Shown piece after piece: positions 1 to 18,700 of a stretch of DNA of 26,716 bases (its first letter is position 1; every line of letters begins with the position of its first letter). Where the stretch lies: the NCBI GenBank assembly GCA_036897485.1, contig JAYMTF010001063.1:1-26716 (forward strand), written 5' to 3'. Made by a program: the position numbers and the translations under genes. The stretch is from Pelargonium nanum (lineage: Eukaryota; Streptophyta; Magnoliopsida; Geraniales; Geraniaceae). The notes below the pieces were generated by a model. That model worked only from the letters and a program-made list of their open reading frames with translations, ran no database searches and was not told the DNA's origin.

Positions 1-1906
<1,906 letters not shown>

Positions 1907-2675
1907 TGTTGCTGGTTATTGGTTAAGCAATCAGAAATTTAGTCCTATATATAATACATTACTGACATTCTAGGAGTAAGCTGAATTTTCTTAAGGTAGT
2001 CGTCTCCAACTAGGGCCCTCAGGTCTAGGACCAAGAGAATTCGGTCCATCTCCAGTCCAGAGTTTAAAATCCCGACCTGAACCAATGAATTAAAAGCCCA
2101 AACTTATATGCACATACATTAGCCATGGCTGATGGCTTCATCCCTAATGACCATGTCAAAGGTCAACTAAAATAGAATAAAACAAACTATTGATTTCCTG
2201 ACTTGTCCGTAACCACTGAAATCACCATCAATTATTCCACGGTCAACAAAACTTGCAACATAAAAAAAAAAAAACACATATTAAACAGAGACTCATCACT
2301 CAGAGAGAATATATCAGCAATAATTTTAATTTTCCATTTTCAACGTCTCAATCTTAAACCCACCTGGTAATGATTTATATTTTATTATTTGATTATTGTA
2401 TTTACTTAGCAACTATGAATACAGTGCACGATCAAAACAGATCATTAAAGAACAGAGCAATCAATGGAGGCCATATTTTATGCAAGGCAAACAGGGGAAG
2501 CTTCCAAAATCATAATTTTTATCAATAAAATATACAGTAGATTGAATAAATCAAAAGATAAATTCTAACATCATCTTAGACTTCAATCTTTTTAATTGAT
2601 TAATTATTATACATTTGTACAACATAATAATTCCTTGTACAAAACAGAGTCCTCTCCAATGGTGGTGGTCTGGTC
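1907..2675. promoter_or_regulatory. Shared head-to-head promoter region of two CRK genes
   Basis: These 769 bp separate the start codons of the two divergent CRKs and contain no convincing gene. Two W-boxes (TTGACC on the minus strand) lie at 2161-2166 and 2241-2246, which is 255 and 335 nt upstream of the minus-strand start. A TATATATA stretch near 1945-1956 is a candidate TATA box for the minus-strand gene. Many CRK genes are induced through WRKY factors, so defence-type regulation is a reasonable inference, not something the sequence proves. Confidence 0.5.
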
Positions 2676-5493
<2,818 letters not shown>

Positions 5494-7044
5494 TTTCTTT
5501 TTGGAAGATGAAAGCACAATTACAATCATTTTACAGGAAACTTCTTACAGTTATGAGTGATTGTTTGAACATTTTTTTGTTGAGTTAGTAGGTTCATTAC
5601 ATTAATGTTTATGGTGTACAAACTCATTTTACAGTCCTGTTACTTGTGACATGTATGCATGAACTTGGTTTATGAACATTTTAGGACAACTGTCCTTTTG
5701 TAATCCATTTTCTTACCAATTTTATTTTTTCAGATTCAGTTAGATGAAAGTGTAACATTGATTCATGCGGAGCTATAATATACCATCATTCAAATCTTCT
5801 AGTGTTTGGAACTATCAAGATTGAGATTCTCATTCTCATATCCGGGTTTCCACTTAACGTCAAGTTATTTCTTGCAAGACCAAGGAATGGAAGCCCGTGA
5901 AGCCCAAGCTCGGACCTTATAGTAACAACACCCTTACCCTAAAACGTGGGTATGAAAAACAAAACCTATTGATTGTGCAAGATTGACTCGAGTCAAAAAA
6001 GCACATCAGTAGTATGTAAGATAAAAGATAAAATTTCTTATTTACAAATCTTGAAGAATACCATAACCGACAAATATCACAAGAAAATGCAAAGTTCTGT
6101 TATATCTACTTTTCTTGAACCTATTCAAATGGTGAGATAGAAGTGATAGAAGTGAATCAATTGAAAACATCAATCTAGTTTCGTTTTCTTTGGTGAAAAC
6201 CATTGCTAATGAGTCCAAAAAACTTGGAATTTGACAGTGCACACTCCCTAATTTTGACTAGACAGCCTATATAAGTAATGGTAATTGGCTTTAGGTGAAA
6301 TGTGGATTCATAGGTGGATGAACCAAAGAGTGGAATACCAAATCCAGGAAAAACAAAAAGAAAGACATGGAGTCTCCCTCCCAAATTCCAGCAATCAAAA
6401 TCTCCTCTTCTTTTGATGCTATCATTTTCACTCCTAGTTGGATGATGGTAACATTAATAGATTCAATATTAAAACTCAAGCATTGTTATCACAATAATGA
6501 ACTGAGTATAAAGAAATACATATAGATTTCAAATTACGCGGTTTCAGTGTGACCTCATTGTTTGTTTTCTTGGCTTGTCCCTAAGCTAATCACTCTCCAC
6601 CCTCTGCCGCCCATCTACAAAGATACTATTAAGCAAATCCAATTGTTTTTGCTGCAAACTTGTACTGAACTGTGTAGTCACTAGTTATTTTTTTATGGAT
6701 TGTTATGTTGAACCAAGCTCACAAGTCCTCAGGCTCTTTCATTCCCTTCTTTTTTTTCTTTTGGTCATATCAACCATAAGTAGAAACAAAAACAGCAACA
6801 AAGCTGACAATAAAAAAAAATGAAACAAAATTTAGCCAGAAAAATGCAGGCTTTAGACCATCGGATCAACCAATGATATGGTTCGACAAAAATATCAACA
6901 TCATCTTGAACTTTCCATGACATAAACAATGGTGTGTATGGATCAATTATTACTATTGTTGCCGATCAAAAAAAAAATTACTACTATTGTTGTTGGTTAG
7001 TGCCAGAGCCAAACTACATCATTTCATTCTGCAGAACAGAATTG
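5494..7044. other. Intergenic region between the second and third CRK
   Basis: About 1.55 kb, AT-rich, holding the 3' flank of one CRK and the promoter of the next. The short open frames on the minus strand near 6042-6479 resemble no known protein and are probably chance. Apart from the palindromic W-box pair near 5990 I see no recognisable element. A short match around 6897-6915 to sequence upstream of the preceding CRK (2568-2586, ACATCATCTT core) may be a remnant of the tandem duplication. Confidence 0.5.
5983..5996. promoter_or_regulatory. Perfect palindrome of two inverted W-boxes
   Basis: TTGACTCGAGTCAA reads the same on both strands and contains TTGACT in each orientation, separated by two bases. 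WRKY factors bind TTGAC[C/T], and paired inverted W-boxes can favour cooperative binding. It lies about 1.05 kb upstream of the third CRK start and about 0.5 kb past the stop of the second. A role in regulating either gene is inference. Confidence 0.45.
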
Positions 7045-9539
<2,495 letters not shown>

Positions 9540-10046
9540 TAAAGCCTCTTGTAGTTAGGGAGAGAACATTTGTAGTGTACAAAATTCATTTGTTGAATAT
9601 TTATCTTCCACCTACTATAGTTTTTAATATGAAAATCGAAAGAGAAAGGTCTGAGAAGGTTGCTGAGGATAATATATCAAATGCAAAGAAACATATGTTT
9701 GGTAAAAAAGTATAAGAGTAGTTGTCTTTGTTTCGTGACAACCAATGTTGACTTTGCTTGCAATAAATTCACCGGCACCTAGACATTACACTCATTTTTC
9801 TACCTTCTCTACCGATAGCTCAATTAAACAAAAACCAGTTATATACAGAGGAATTTCATCAAGAAGTATTGGACAAAGTCAAGGTAGATGGGCCAATAAA
9901 CAAATACGGTGTCATTGAAAATTCTGCAGAGGCGTGTCTTTACTCGGTCAGTTCCATAGCTTTCAAGATTCAAGAATCAAGATTGTGTTTCTTCTCAAAC
10001 ATATGTTGATGCTCATCTTTCTTGATGTCATCGAAGAGTACAAAAA
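9540..10046. promoter_or_regulatory. Intergenic region with two W-boxes upstream of the fourth CRK
   Basis: About 0.5 kb between CRKs. TTGACT lies at 9748-9753 on the plus strand and its reverse complement AGTCAA at 9877-9882, which is 299 and 170 bases from the next start codon. No open frame or repeat of note is visible. Confidence 0.45.
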
Positions 10047-12643
<2,597 letters not shown>

Positions 12644-13037
12644 GCCTATCCTACTTGTAGATAAATTCCCATTTTTTATTTTTTAGATTCATGTCCACAT
12701 TGCAAATGTGAGCCATGAATGTGGTAAATTTTCTTGGTAGTCTGGTCATGGCTTTGCTTTCTTATATATCACTGTGAAAGAGTTTGTTTGTAGTACACAT
12801 TCATATCGATATGGCAATATGGCATTCAGCTAGATGTTAAAATCACCAAAAATGATACACATCATTCTTTTGATTGGCAAGAAAGATATGACACCTCCTC
12901 ATCCACAACAAAAAGCAGGGCAAAATGCCTTCAATGATTAGATAAAGTAGAGACACAGTCTGGTTCAGTCATAGGAAACATTGTAAATAAATAACTCCTT
13001 ATCCAGAGGAGAAATAACATAAATGGCAACTGCAAAA
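12644..13037. other. Convergent 3' flanks of CRK and bHLH genes
   Basis: 394 bp between the stop of the plus-strand CRK and the stop of the minus-strand bHLH gene. It must hold both 3' untranslated regions and polyadenylation sites. No gene or repeat is apparent. Confidence 0.6.
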
Positions 13038-13582
13038 TTAAGCAACTGGGGGACGAAGAACGTGATCCTGTGATGTATCGACAGCAGCAGGTGGCATGAA
13101 TTGCCACATAGAAACTCCCGGGTAGCCAACAAAAGGCACCATCTTGCTGCCATGGACTTGACCTGCAATAGAAAACGGTGCTGGAACTGTGGGAGGATGA
13201 GGAAGAAACCCTGGTTGAGCACTCAAAGCTTTCACTTTCTGTTCAAGGATCTCTTTCTCTGCCTTCAGCCTCTGCTTCTCATCACGAAGCTCATTCTTCT
13301 CAGCCTGCTCAGGAAAAAACAGTATTAAACATAACCAACAAAAAATCAGTACATGGACAAGGAAATAATGAACATACGCTCACCTTCAGTTCATTAATCT
13401 TCTCCTGCAGAACTCCATTTGACTCCTTCAGATTCTGAGTTTCATCCCGTAAATGATTCACCATTCGAGCAGCGTCAACCAATATAACAACCTTGTCAAT
13501 TTTGGGCGGCCTTCCAGGATCCAGAATAGATCCCAGTTCCAAAAACCTTCATACAATGTAATGTCACCAAAACAAGTCTTAG

Positions 13583-13613
<31 letters not shown>

Positions 13614-14788
13614 CACAAGGAAATATGAGCATACCTGTCATTGAGCTTATCCCTCCTCAATTTCTCTCTGCATGCTTTAGAACCAATGCACTGTCCTGAT
13701 CTTGCCCTGTTAACAAATGGTACACAAAATGAGAGGATGCAAAAACGTACACATATATAGTGTCAGAAACTGTGGGCATCTAGATATTGCAAACTGATGG
13801 AGTCCAAGTAGTATCATGCACCAACTCGCTATAGCTGTATAGCATATTAAAAATCAGTGGCATACCGTTTTCTCGAGCCAGTTTCATTAAAACTGTCGGA
13901 ATTCCCATAAGAGTCATCATAGTCCACACTGCGCAAAGAGAAACAATTAGTATTTCTGTGCTAGCACAAACAGAGCTCAAAAACATACAAACCAGGCTGT
14001 TAATCACACAAGCTGAAGTAATGCAAAACAGAAACAAGGAAATGTGTGCTAAACATCACATAGGAGTATGTTAGAGTTAACAGTCTATGAAGTATGCACA
14101 AAACACACAATAACCTGAAAATTCTAACATGCACAAAATGGCATGAATTACGAAAAAAAAGTGTGCCAAGACCAAGAGAGGATGATAGAGTTAACAAAGT
14201 ATGAACAAAACACACAATATGCACAGATGACAAAAATTCCAAACCTGCAAAGACACTGACAAACTTAATAATTTAAACAAAGGCGAGAAATTTGCAGTAA
14301 CCCAGAATAGGGGAAAACACTCTTTATATCAACCCTAACCGTTTCACATTTTCAAAATTGGAAAATTAAGGATACAAGGGAAGTCATCCATCTAGCAGGA
14401 GAAAAGTAACATTTGCAAAAGCTACAAAAAAAATCTCGTAGCTACTTCTTCTTCGACAGCTACATGAAATTTAGCATTTGGAACTAACAATGTATTACAA
14501 TTCAAAGCAATGAATATTAGCAGTTTCCTAGAGGGTTTATGAAAGAAGACCAAACCATAATACGCCAACAACAACAAAAAATCTTGAAACCCAGATCAAA
14601 AAACCCAAAATTGGGAAGAAATATAAGAGTTAAATGGAGATGCACCTGATGGGGGCTGAAGGGGTTAGAGAATGAGAAGGCCAATGAAACCCAGTTGGGC
14701 CGAGGGAAGGGAGGTCACCGCCAGGGACAGGAATGTCAGTTATGAAATCAAAATCGGATACCCAGATGGGATTTTGAGGGGTGACCAT
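13038..14788 (-). CDS. ILR3-like: bHLH transcription factor, subgroup IVc, ILR3/bHLH115-like
   Basis: Exons on the minus strand are 14788-14646, 13928-13866, 13706-13635, 13546-13384 and 13304-13038, giving 235 aa, close to the length I recall for Arabidopsis ILR3. The basic region begins KACREKLRRDKLND (about 79-92) and lacks the His of classic bHLH proteins, as is usual in IVc. It is followed by HLH residues PPKIDKVVILVDAARMV and a long charged coiled coil (about 123-175) typical of this group. The end, DTSQDHVLRPPVA, matches the conserved IVc C-terminus, where the PVA tip has been linked to binding by BTS-type ubiquitin ligases. Family members are nuclear, dimerise with each other and with PYE, and activate the iron-deficiency cascade. 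ILR3 and bHLH115 cannot be separated confidently here. Confidence 0.93.
13585..13613. repeat. (GA)n microsatellite in bHLH intron 3
   Basis: An uninterrupted GA repeat of about 14 units on the plus strand, which reads as a CT tract in the transcript. It fills about a third of the 88-nt intron between bHLH exons 3 and 4 (13547-13634). It is likely polymorphic and could act as a long pyrimidine tract. Confidence 0.9.
14044..14275. repeat. Diverged tandem duplication in bHLH intron 1
   Basis: Two units of about 115 nt lie side by side. Each begins with GTGTGC (14044 and 14161), then TAGAGTTAAC (14072-14081 and 14186-14195), then ACAAAACACACAATA (14098-14112 and 14205-14219). Spacing differs by a few bases, so small indels have accumulated. 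The duplication is intronic, with no coding content. Confidence 0.6.
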
Positions 14789-15527
14789 CTTGCCGGGAAT
14801 TCAAGATCGCCGGAGAAAAATGAGAAAAATGCGAATGCGTGTAAGCATAAGGAAAACAAGAAATGGGTAAAACGATAATGGACGAAGGTGGTTGGTTGGT
14901 GGTGGAAGCGAAAGGTCGCTTCGTTTGATGAGTGTACCCAATCCCCATAGCGCGCCACCACCACAACCACATCCACATCCACAGAAAGATTCAAAGATTT
15001 ATCTATCAAAAAGTTGCGGAAAGGCAATACCTTCTCTCTTGTTTTTTTATCTTTTTAATGGGATCTGATATATACGGGCTTTTTTTTATAATTTCCACGA
15101 AATTGTGCTTGGGCCAAACTTCCACGCTATTGGACAACATAAAATAGTCCAGCATAAGCAACCCACTGAATATGGTAAACAAAATAATACTTTTGTCACG
15201 TTTGTAACCAACATTTGTCTATTAGTGCCCCAAATTTCAATGATTTAGTAGTTAAAACTCTCAACCAATATACAAACCAGATGGATGTGATATTTCCACG
15301 GAAAGTCCACTTTCAATTTTTAAAAAGTACAATAAAAGGATCATGTGAAGCTTTTAATGTAGTCAAAGACATACAACAGAAAATAACACATTCATTTAGA
15401 TAGAAATGGTACAACAAGTTCATCAGAGAGAAAATGGAAAACATATAAACATGTAACAAGAGTCTCTCAACCACAGACCATTTAGACCAAGATCATATAC
15501 ATATTTGATTTGATGCTATTGGTATTG
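14789..15527. promoter_or_regulatory. Promoter and 5' leader of the bHLH gene, 3' flank of the thioredoxin gene
   Basis: 739 bp between the bHLH start codon and the thioredoxin stop codon; both genes are on the minus strand. The part near 14789-15030 is less AT-rich and probably holds the bHLH 5' leader. The remainder is AT-rich. No distinct regulatory motif can be named with confidence. Confidence 0.5.
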
Positions 15528-17166
15528 CTAGGCTACGGACACGCGAAAGGACTGAACAAAACTGTCGACCCTCCGCCTTATCTCTTCTGGATTTGCACCC
15601 ACAAGCTTGTCAACCTGAGCACCATCCCTCATCAGCAAAAATGTGGGCATGGCCTTCACATCCATTCTAGTTGCTACTTCCTACAACCAATGCACAAAAA
15701 TAAACGCAGATCAGCGAGAGAAGCAATGGCAAGGTCTTCGGTTCCGCTTCCATTTATTGAAGATGCATACTTTAGAATAGCAGAAAGCTACATTAATAAT
15801 AGAAATGTCCATCTTGTAATGTTACTGCAAGCAATTTCCTATGATGCAGAAAACTCATATCTTCACATAATACTTGTACATTGTATATGATCTGATATGA
15901 AGATGCCACAAGCAATCTAAAAGCTTGTACAAGCAAAACAAAAAGATGATTTAAGGAGTAAAACGCCCCTGGTACATAGTAGTATCCAAATGCATATGTG
16001 AAATTGAAAGTCAAATCTTGTTCCCTAAATAATTACTCGGTAACCAAAGAAGTTGCTCTTTAAGGGATCCAGAGCCAGAGGGCTAATTAGAACTTTTCTT
16101 TGACAAGCATTACTCATTTTCTCATCAAAGGAAATCAAATCATTAAATCAAACAATTCCATACTACCTACCAACCAAAATTGGACAAAGGTATCATGACC
16201 TTGAGTGCGTTCTTCATATTGTAAACGTCATTTTTAGAGATACATGCATGGTATAAACATTAGGCTCATATAAAAGAACCAGAATAAATAATCCTTATCA
16301 TTTGAGCACATCGGGAAGCTGAGGTTTTATCAATATGCTATTCATATTGCACAAACATACGTGCAACATATATACACAGTCCACAAATGTCTTTTTTTTA
16401 TCGGCTCGGGATCTATACAGCCCACAAATTATCAGTTACACAAAACTAGCATAGCTAAGGAGTGGGTGGGTGTCCCACTTTATTTCCTATGATCTTCGGT
16501 TTTCTTTTTCATAGTTACAATGAACATTGCCTTAAAATTAATTCACATATTTGTTATATTTAAATTTTAATAGCTTTTGAATTAGAATTTTTTCAAGAAT
16601 GAGAATCAAGAATCATAATGGAAAAGAGAGTTTCATTGTTCATGTTTGGATTATGGGAACATACGGTACTCAAACCTCACCAAGATTAATATTTTTATGC
16701 CTAAGGATACAGATATAGCATACACAAGAAATTGAATGAATTACCTTAACATCATCAACATCAACAGAGAGGAACAGTACATCTGGATAACTTGAGGCCA
16801 CTTCTTCAAAATAAGGGTTCATGGCCACAGATGGTATGCACCATGAAGCTGTGAAGTGAACAACAATCTGCAATATACAACAATTTTAAAACCCTTCCAG
16901 TTTATCACAGTAAACACAAGATTAGGTTGTGAGTGATCAATCATGAGTAGCACAAAGACAAATACACATTCAAGAAAAGAAAAAGAAAAAAAAAGATTTA
17001 GCAAGACAAAATATAGGGCAAAAGAAAAGTGAGAGAAGAAAGAAAGGGAACCTACAGGGCAGCCTTGATTGGTGGCTTGTGTGACATAAAAATCCCATGT
17101 CTCCACTGAATCAACCTTCACAACTCTGGGCTTGTTGGGCTGCTGCTCCAGGCTATGGCTATCCAT
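15528..17166 (-). CDS. CXXS1: CXXS1-type monocysteinic thioredoxin
   Basis: Exons on the minus strand are 17166-17056, 16867-16745 and 15680-15528, giving 128 aa, slightly longer than Arabidopsis CXXS1 because of an N-terminal extension. There is no obvious targeting peptide, so it is probably cytosolic. The active site reads WCIPS, with Cys47-Ile-Pro-Ser50 where normal thioredoxins have WCGPC. The cis-proline follows in VKAMPTF (Pro90), then the VGANPEEIRRRV helix. The resolving cysteine is therefore absent. Family members of this kind act as disulfide isomerases or form mixed disulfides, and do not reduce disulfides through the normal two-cysteine cycle. Intron 2 is long (1,064 nt), and nothing recognisable was found in it. 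A TCT-rich run lies just upstream of the start. Confidence 0.93.
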
Positions 17167-18700
17167 ATCTTCTTCTTCTTCTTCTCTGCTCTAGAACAAT
17201 CTATAATCTATGTGAGACTAATTAGAATCTTTATCTATTTAGCCAAATTTTGGGAGAAAAATGGAGACAAATAGTAGAGGATGGAGTTGGATAGGACCCA
17301 CTCTGCTTTAATAATGTGGGTGCTGTCCTGTTATAAAAACAAGGGTGGCAAGGATAAGGATAATCTATTGTTGGTGTTATTTGATTTTTAGCCCCACTTC
17401 ACTTGTGAATGAGTTTTTGGCTGTTTATCAAAAAATTGAACAGGGCATATAATATTAAGGGGAAGCACAGCACATAGGAATGAAAAAGTATCCTCTGTTT
17501 TGGCCTTACCCAATACCAAACCATTACTCTTTCAATCTCTCTCCCATTTTACTTCCTATTGTGATTTCTTATGTTCAAAGGGTATAAAACAAATTTTCGG
17601 TGATACTCTTTCTTACATGTAAAAAAAATGTTTGAAAATGTTTTTATTAAAAAATGAATTAAAGTTCATTTGGGTGAATTTTCAGTCTTGCTTATTAGAT
17701 GTGGTGATGCTGTAGAATTTTTTATAAAAATTATTCAAAAAAATTTATGCAACACACATGTAAGTTTTCAATTTTTTAAATACAGAATGACGTGTTATTC
17801 TGTGATTAGTCAAAAATTAATTAAACACTTAATTTTACTTTTAATTTATTCAAAATTAATTATTTTTTCTTCGAAAAAATTATTTTTTAACCAATGACAA
17901 AATAATATTTGTGTATGAAACATTAATTCAAAAAAAGCATATATGTATCACATTATATATGTATTTAATTGTTTATTTTAATTTAAATTCCACATAAGTT
18001 AACTTCAACTAAAAACGAATAGCATTTTGACCATAGAAAAAGAACGGACTCAATAAGTGATTTTTAAAAGTTCAAGAGGTATATGACTTTTAATCCTTGA
18101 AAAATCTTTCATTAAACTTTAAACTATTCATTGATAAAGTGCCAAAATATGGTTTATCACTTATTAAAACTCACAAATCTATACTGATCAAATCAAAATA
18201 AAATGTTATTGCATGTGGATTAATAAATGCTGTTGCCTTAATGGCTTTAAAATTTTTATAAAAAAAATGAAAATGTTATCCGCGTATTAAAACTATATTC
18301 ATAAACAAAATATCATAATTCAAACATGAACAATAAAACTATCATTCTCATTCTGATTTTAATCCAAAAGCTACCTTAGATACAGATGTACAATCCATAT
18401 GTATGCATTTTTATGCGCAAGTAGGCCCATACTAAAACTAACCAGTAATCCAAGGATTTGAGTTTACTAGTGAAAATCAGATGAATACTTTCCATATAAC
18501 ATTGAATTGAAGTTCAAATTACAAAGACAACTTTTTAGCCAGCGGAATGAGCCGACATAGATTCTAAGTTAGAAACTCAAAACTACTACAAACACAATGA
18601 TACATACCAATCACAGCTAGTATAGCATGACAGTGCACTGCAAGAAGCAGGGTACTCTGAAATTATACTGGCAATACTCAAAACAAAGCCAACTGAAATT
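17167..18700. other. AT-rich intergenic region between kinesin 3' end and thioredoxin promoter
   Basis: About 1.5 kb, very AT-rich from 17580 on. It includes the thioredoxin promoter (right of 17167) and the kinesin 3' flank (left of 18701). The only open frame of length (17670-17897, plus) is low-complexity and resembles nothing. No transposon or RNA gene is recognised. Confidence 0.5.
17169..17185 (-). repeat. CTT/GAA trinucleotide run in the thioredoxin 5' leader
   Basis: A short CTT run on the plus strand (AAG/GAA in the transcript) lies immediately upstream of the thioredoxin start codon. Such purine-rich leaders are common in plant genes. Confidence 0.5.

Noticed and set aside
6042-6479. 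Overlapping minus-strand open frames of 62-69 aa in the intergenic region
   Set aside because: They overlap each other in different frames, resemble no family and lack gene-like context. They fit chance open frames in AT-rich DNA.
6934-7044. N-terminal extension of the third CRK from ATG 6934
   Set aside because: It would place 37 non-hydrophobic residues before the signal peptide; the sister genes start directly at the signal peptide.
13780-14242. Minus-strand open frames of 80-85 aa in bHLH intron 1
   Set aside because: They are low-complexity translations of intronic sequence and overlap bHLH exon 2 in the wrong frame.
17865-17890. AT-rich inverted repeat around TTCTTCGAAAAAA as a terminator or small RNA hairpin
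   Set aside because: It is short and imperfect, in very AT-rich DNA where such hairpins arise by chance, and plant genes do not use such terminators.
17670-17897. Open frame of 75 aa on the plus strand
   Set aside because: Its composition is low-complexity (Phe, Ile, Lys, Leu) as expected from AT-rich DNA, with no recognisable domain or splice partners.
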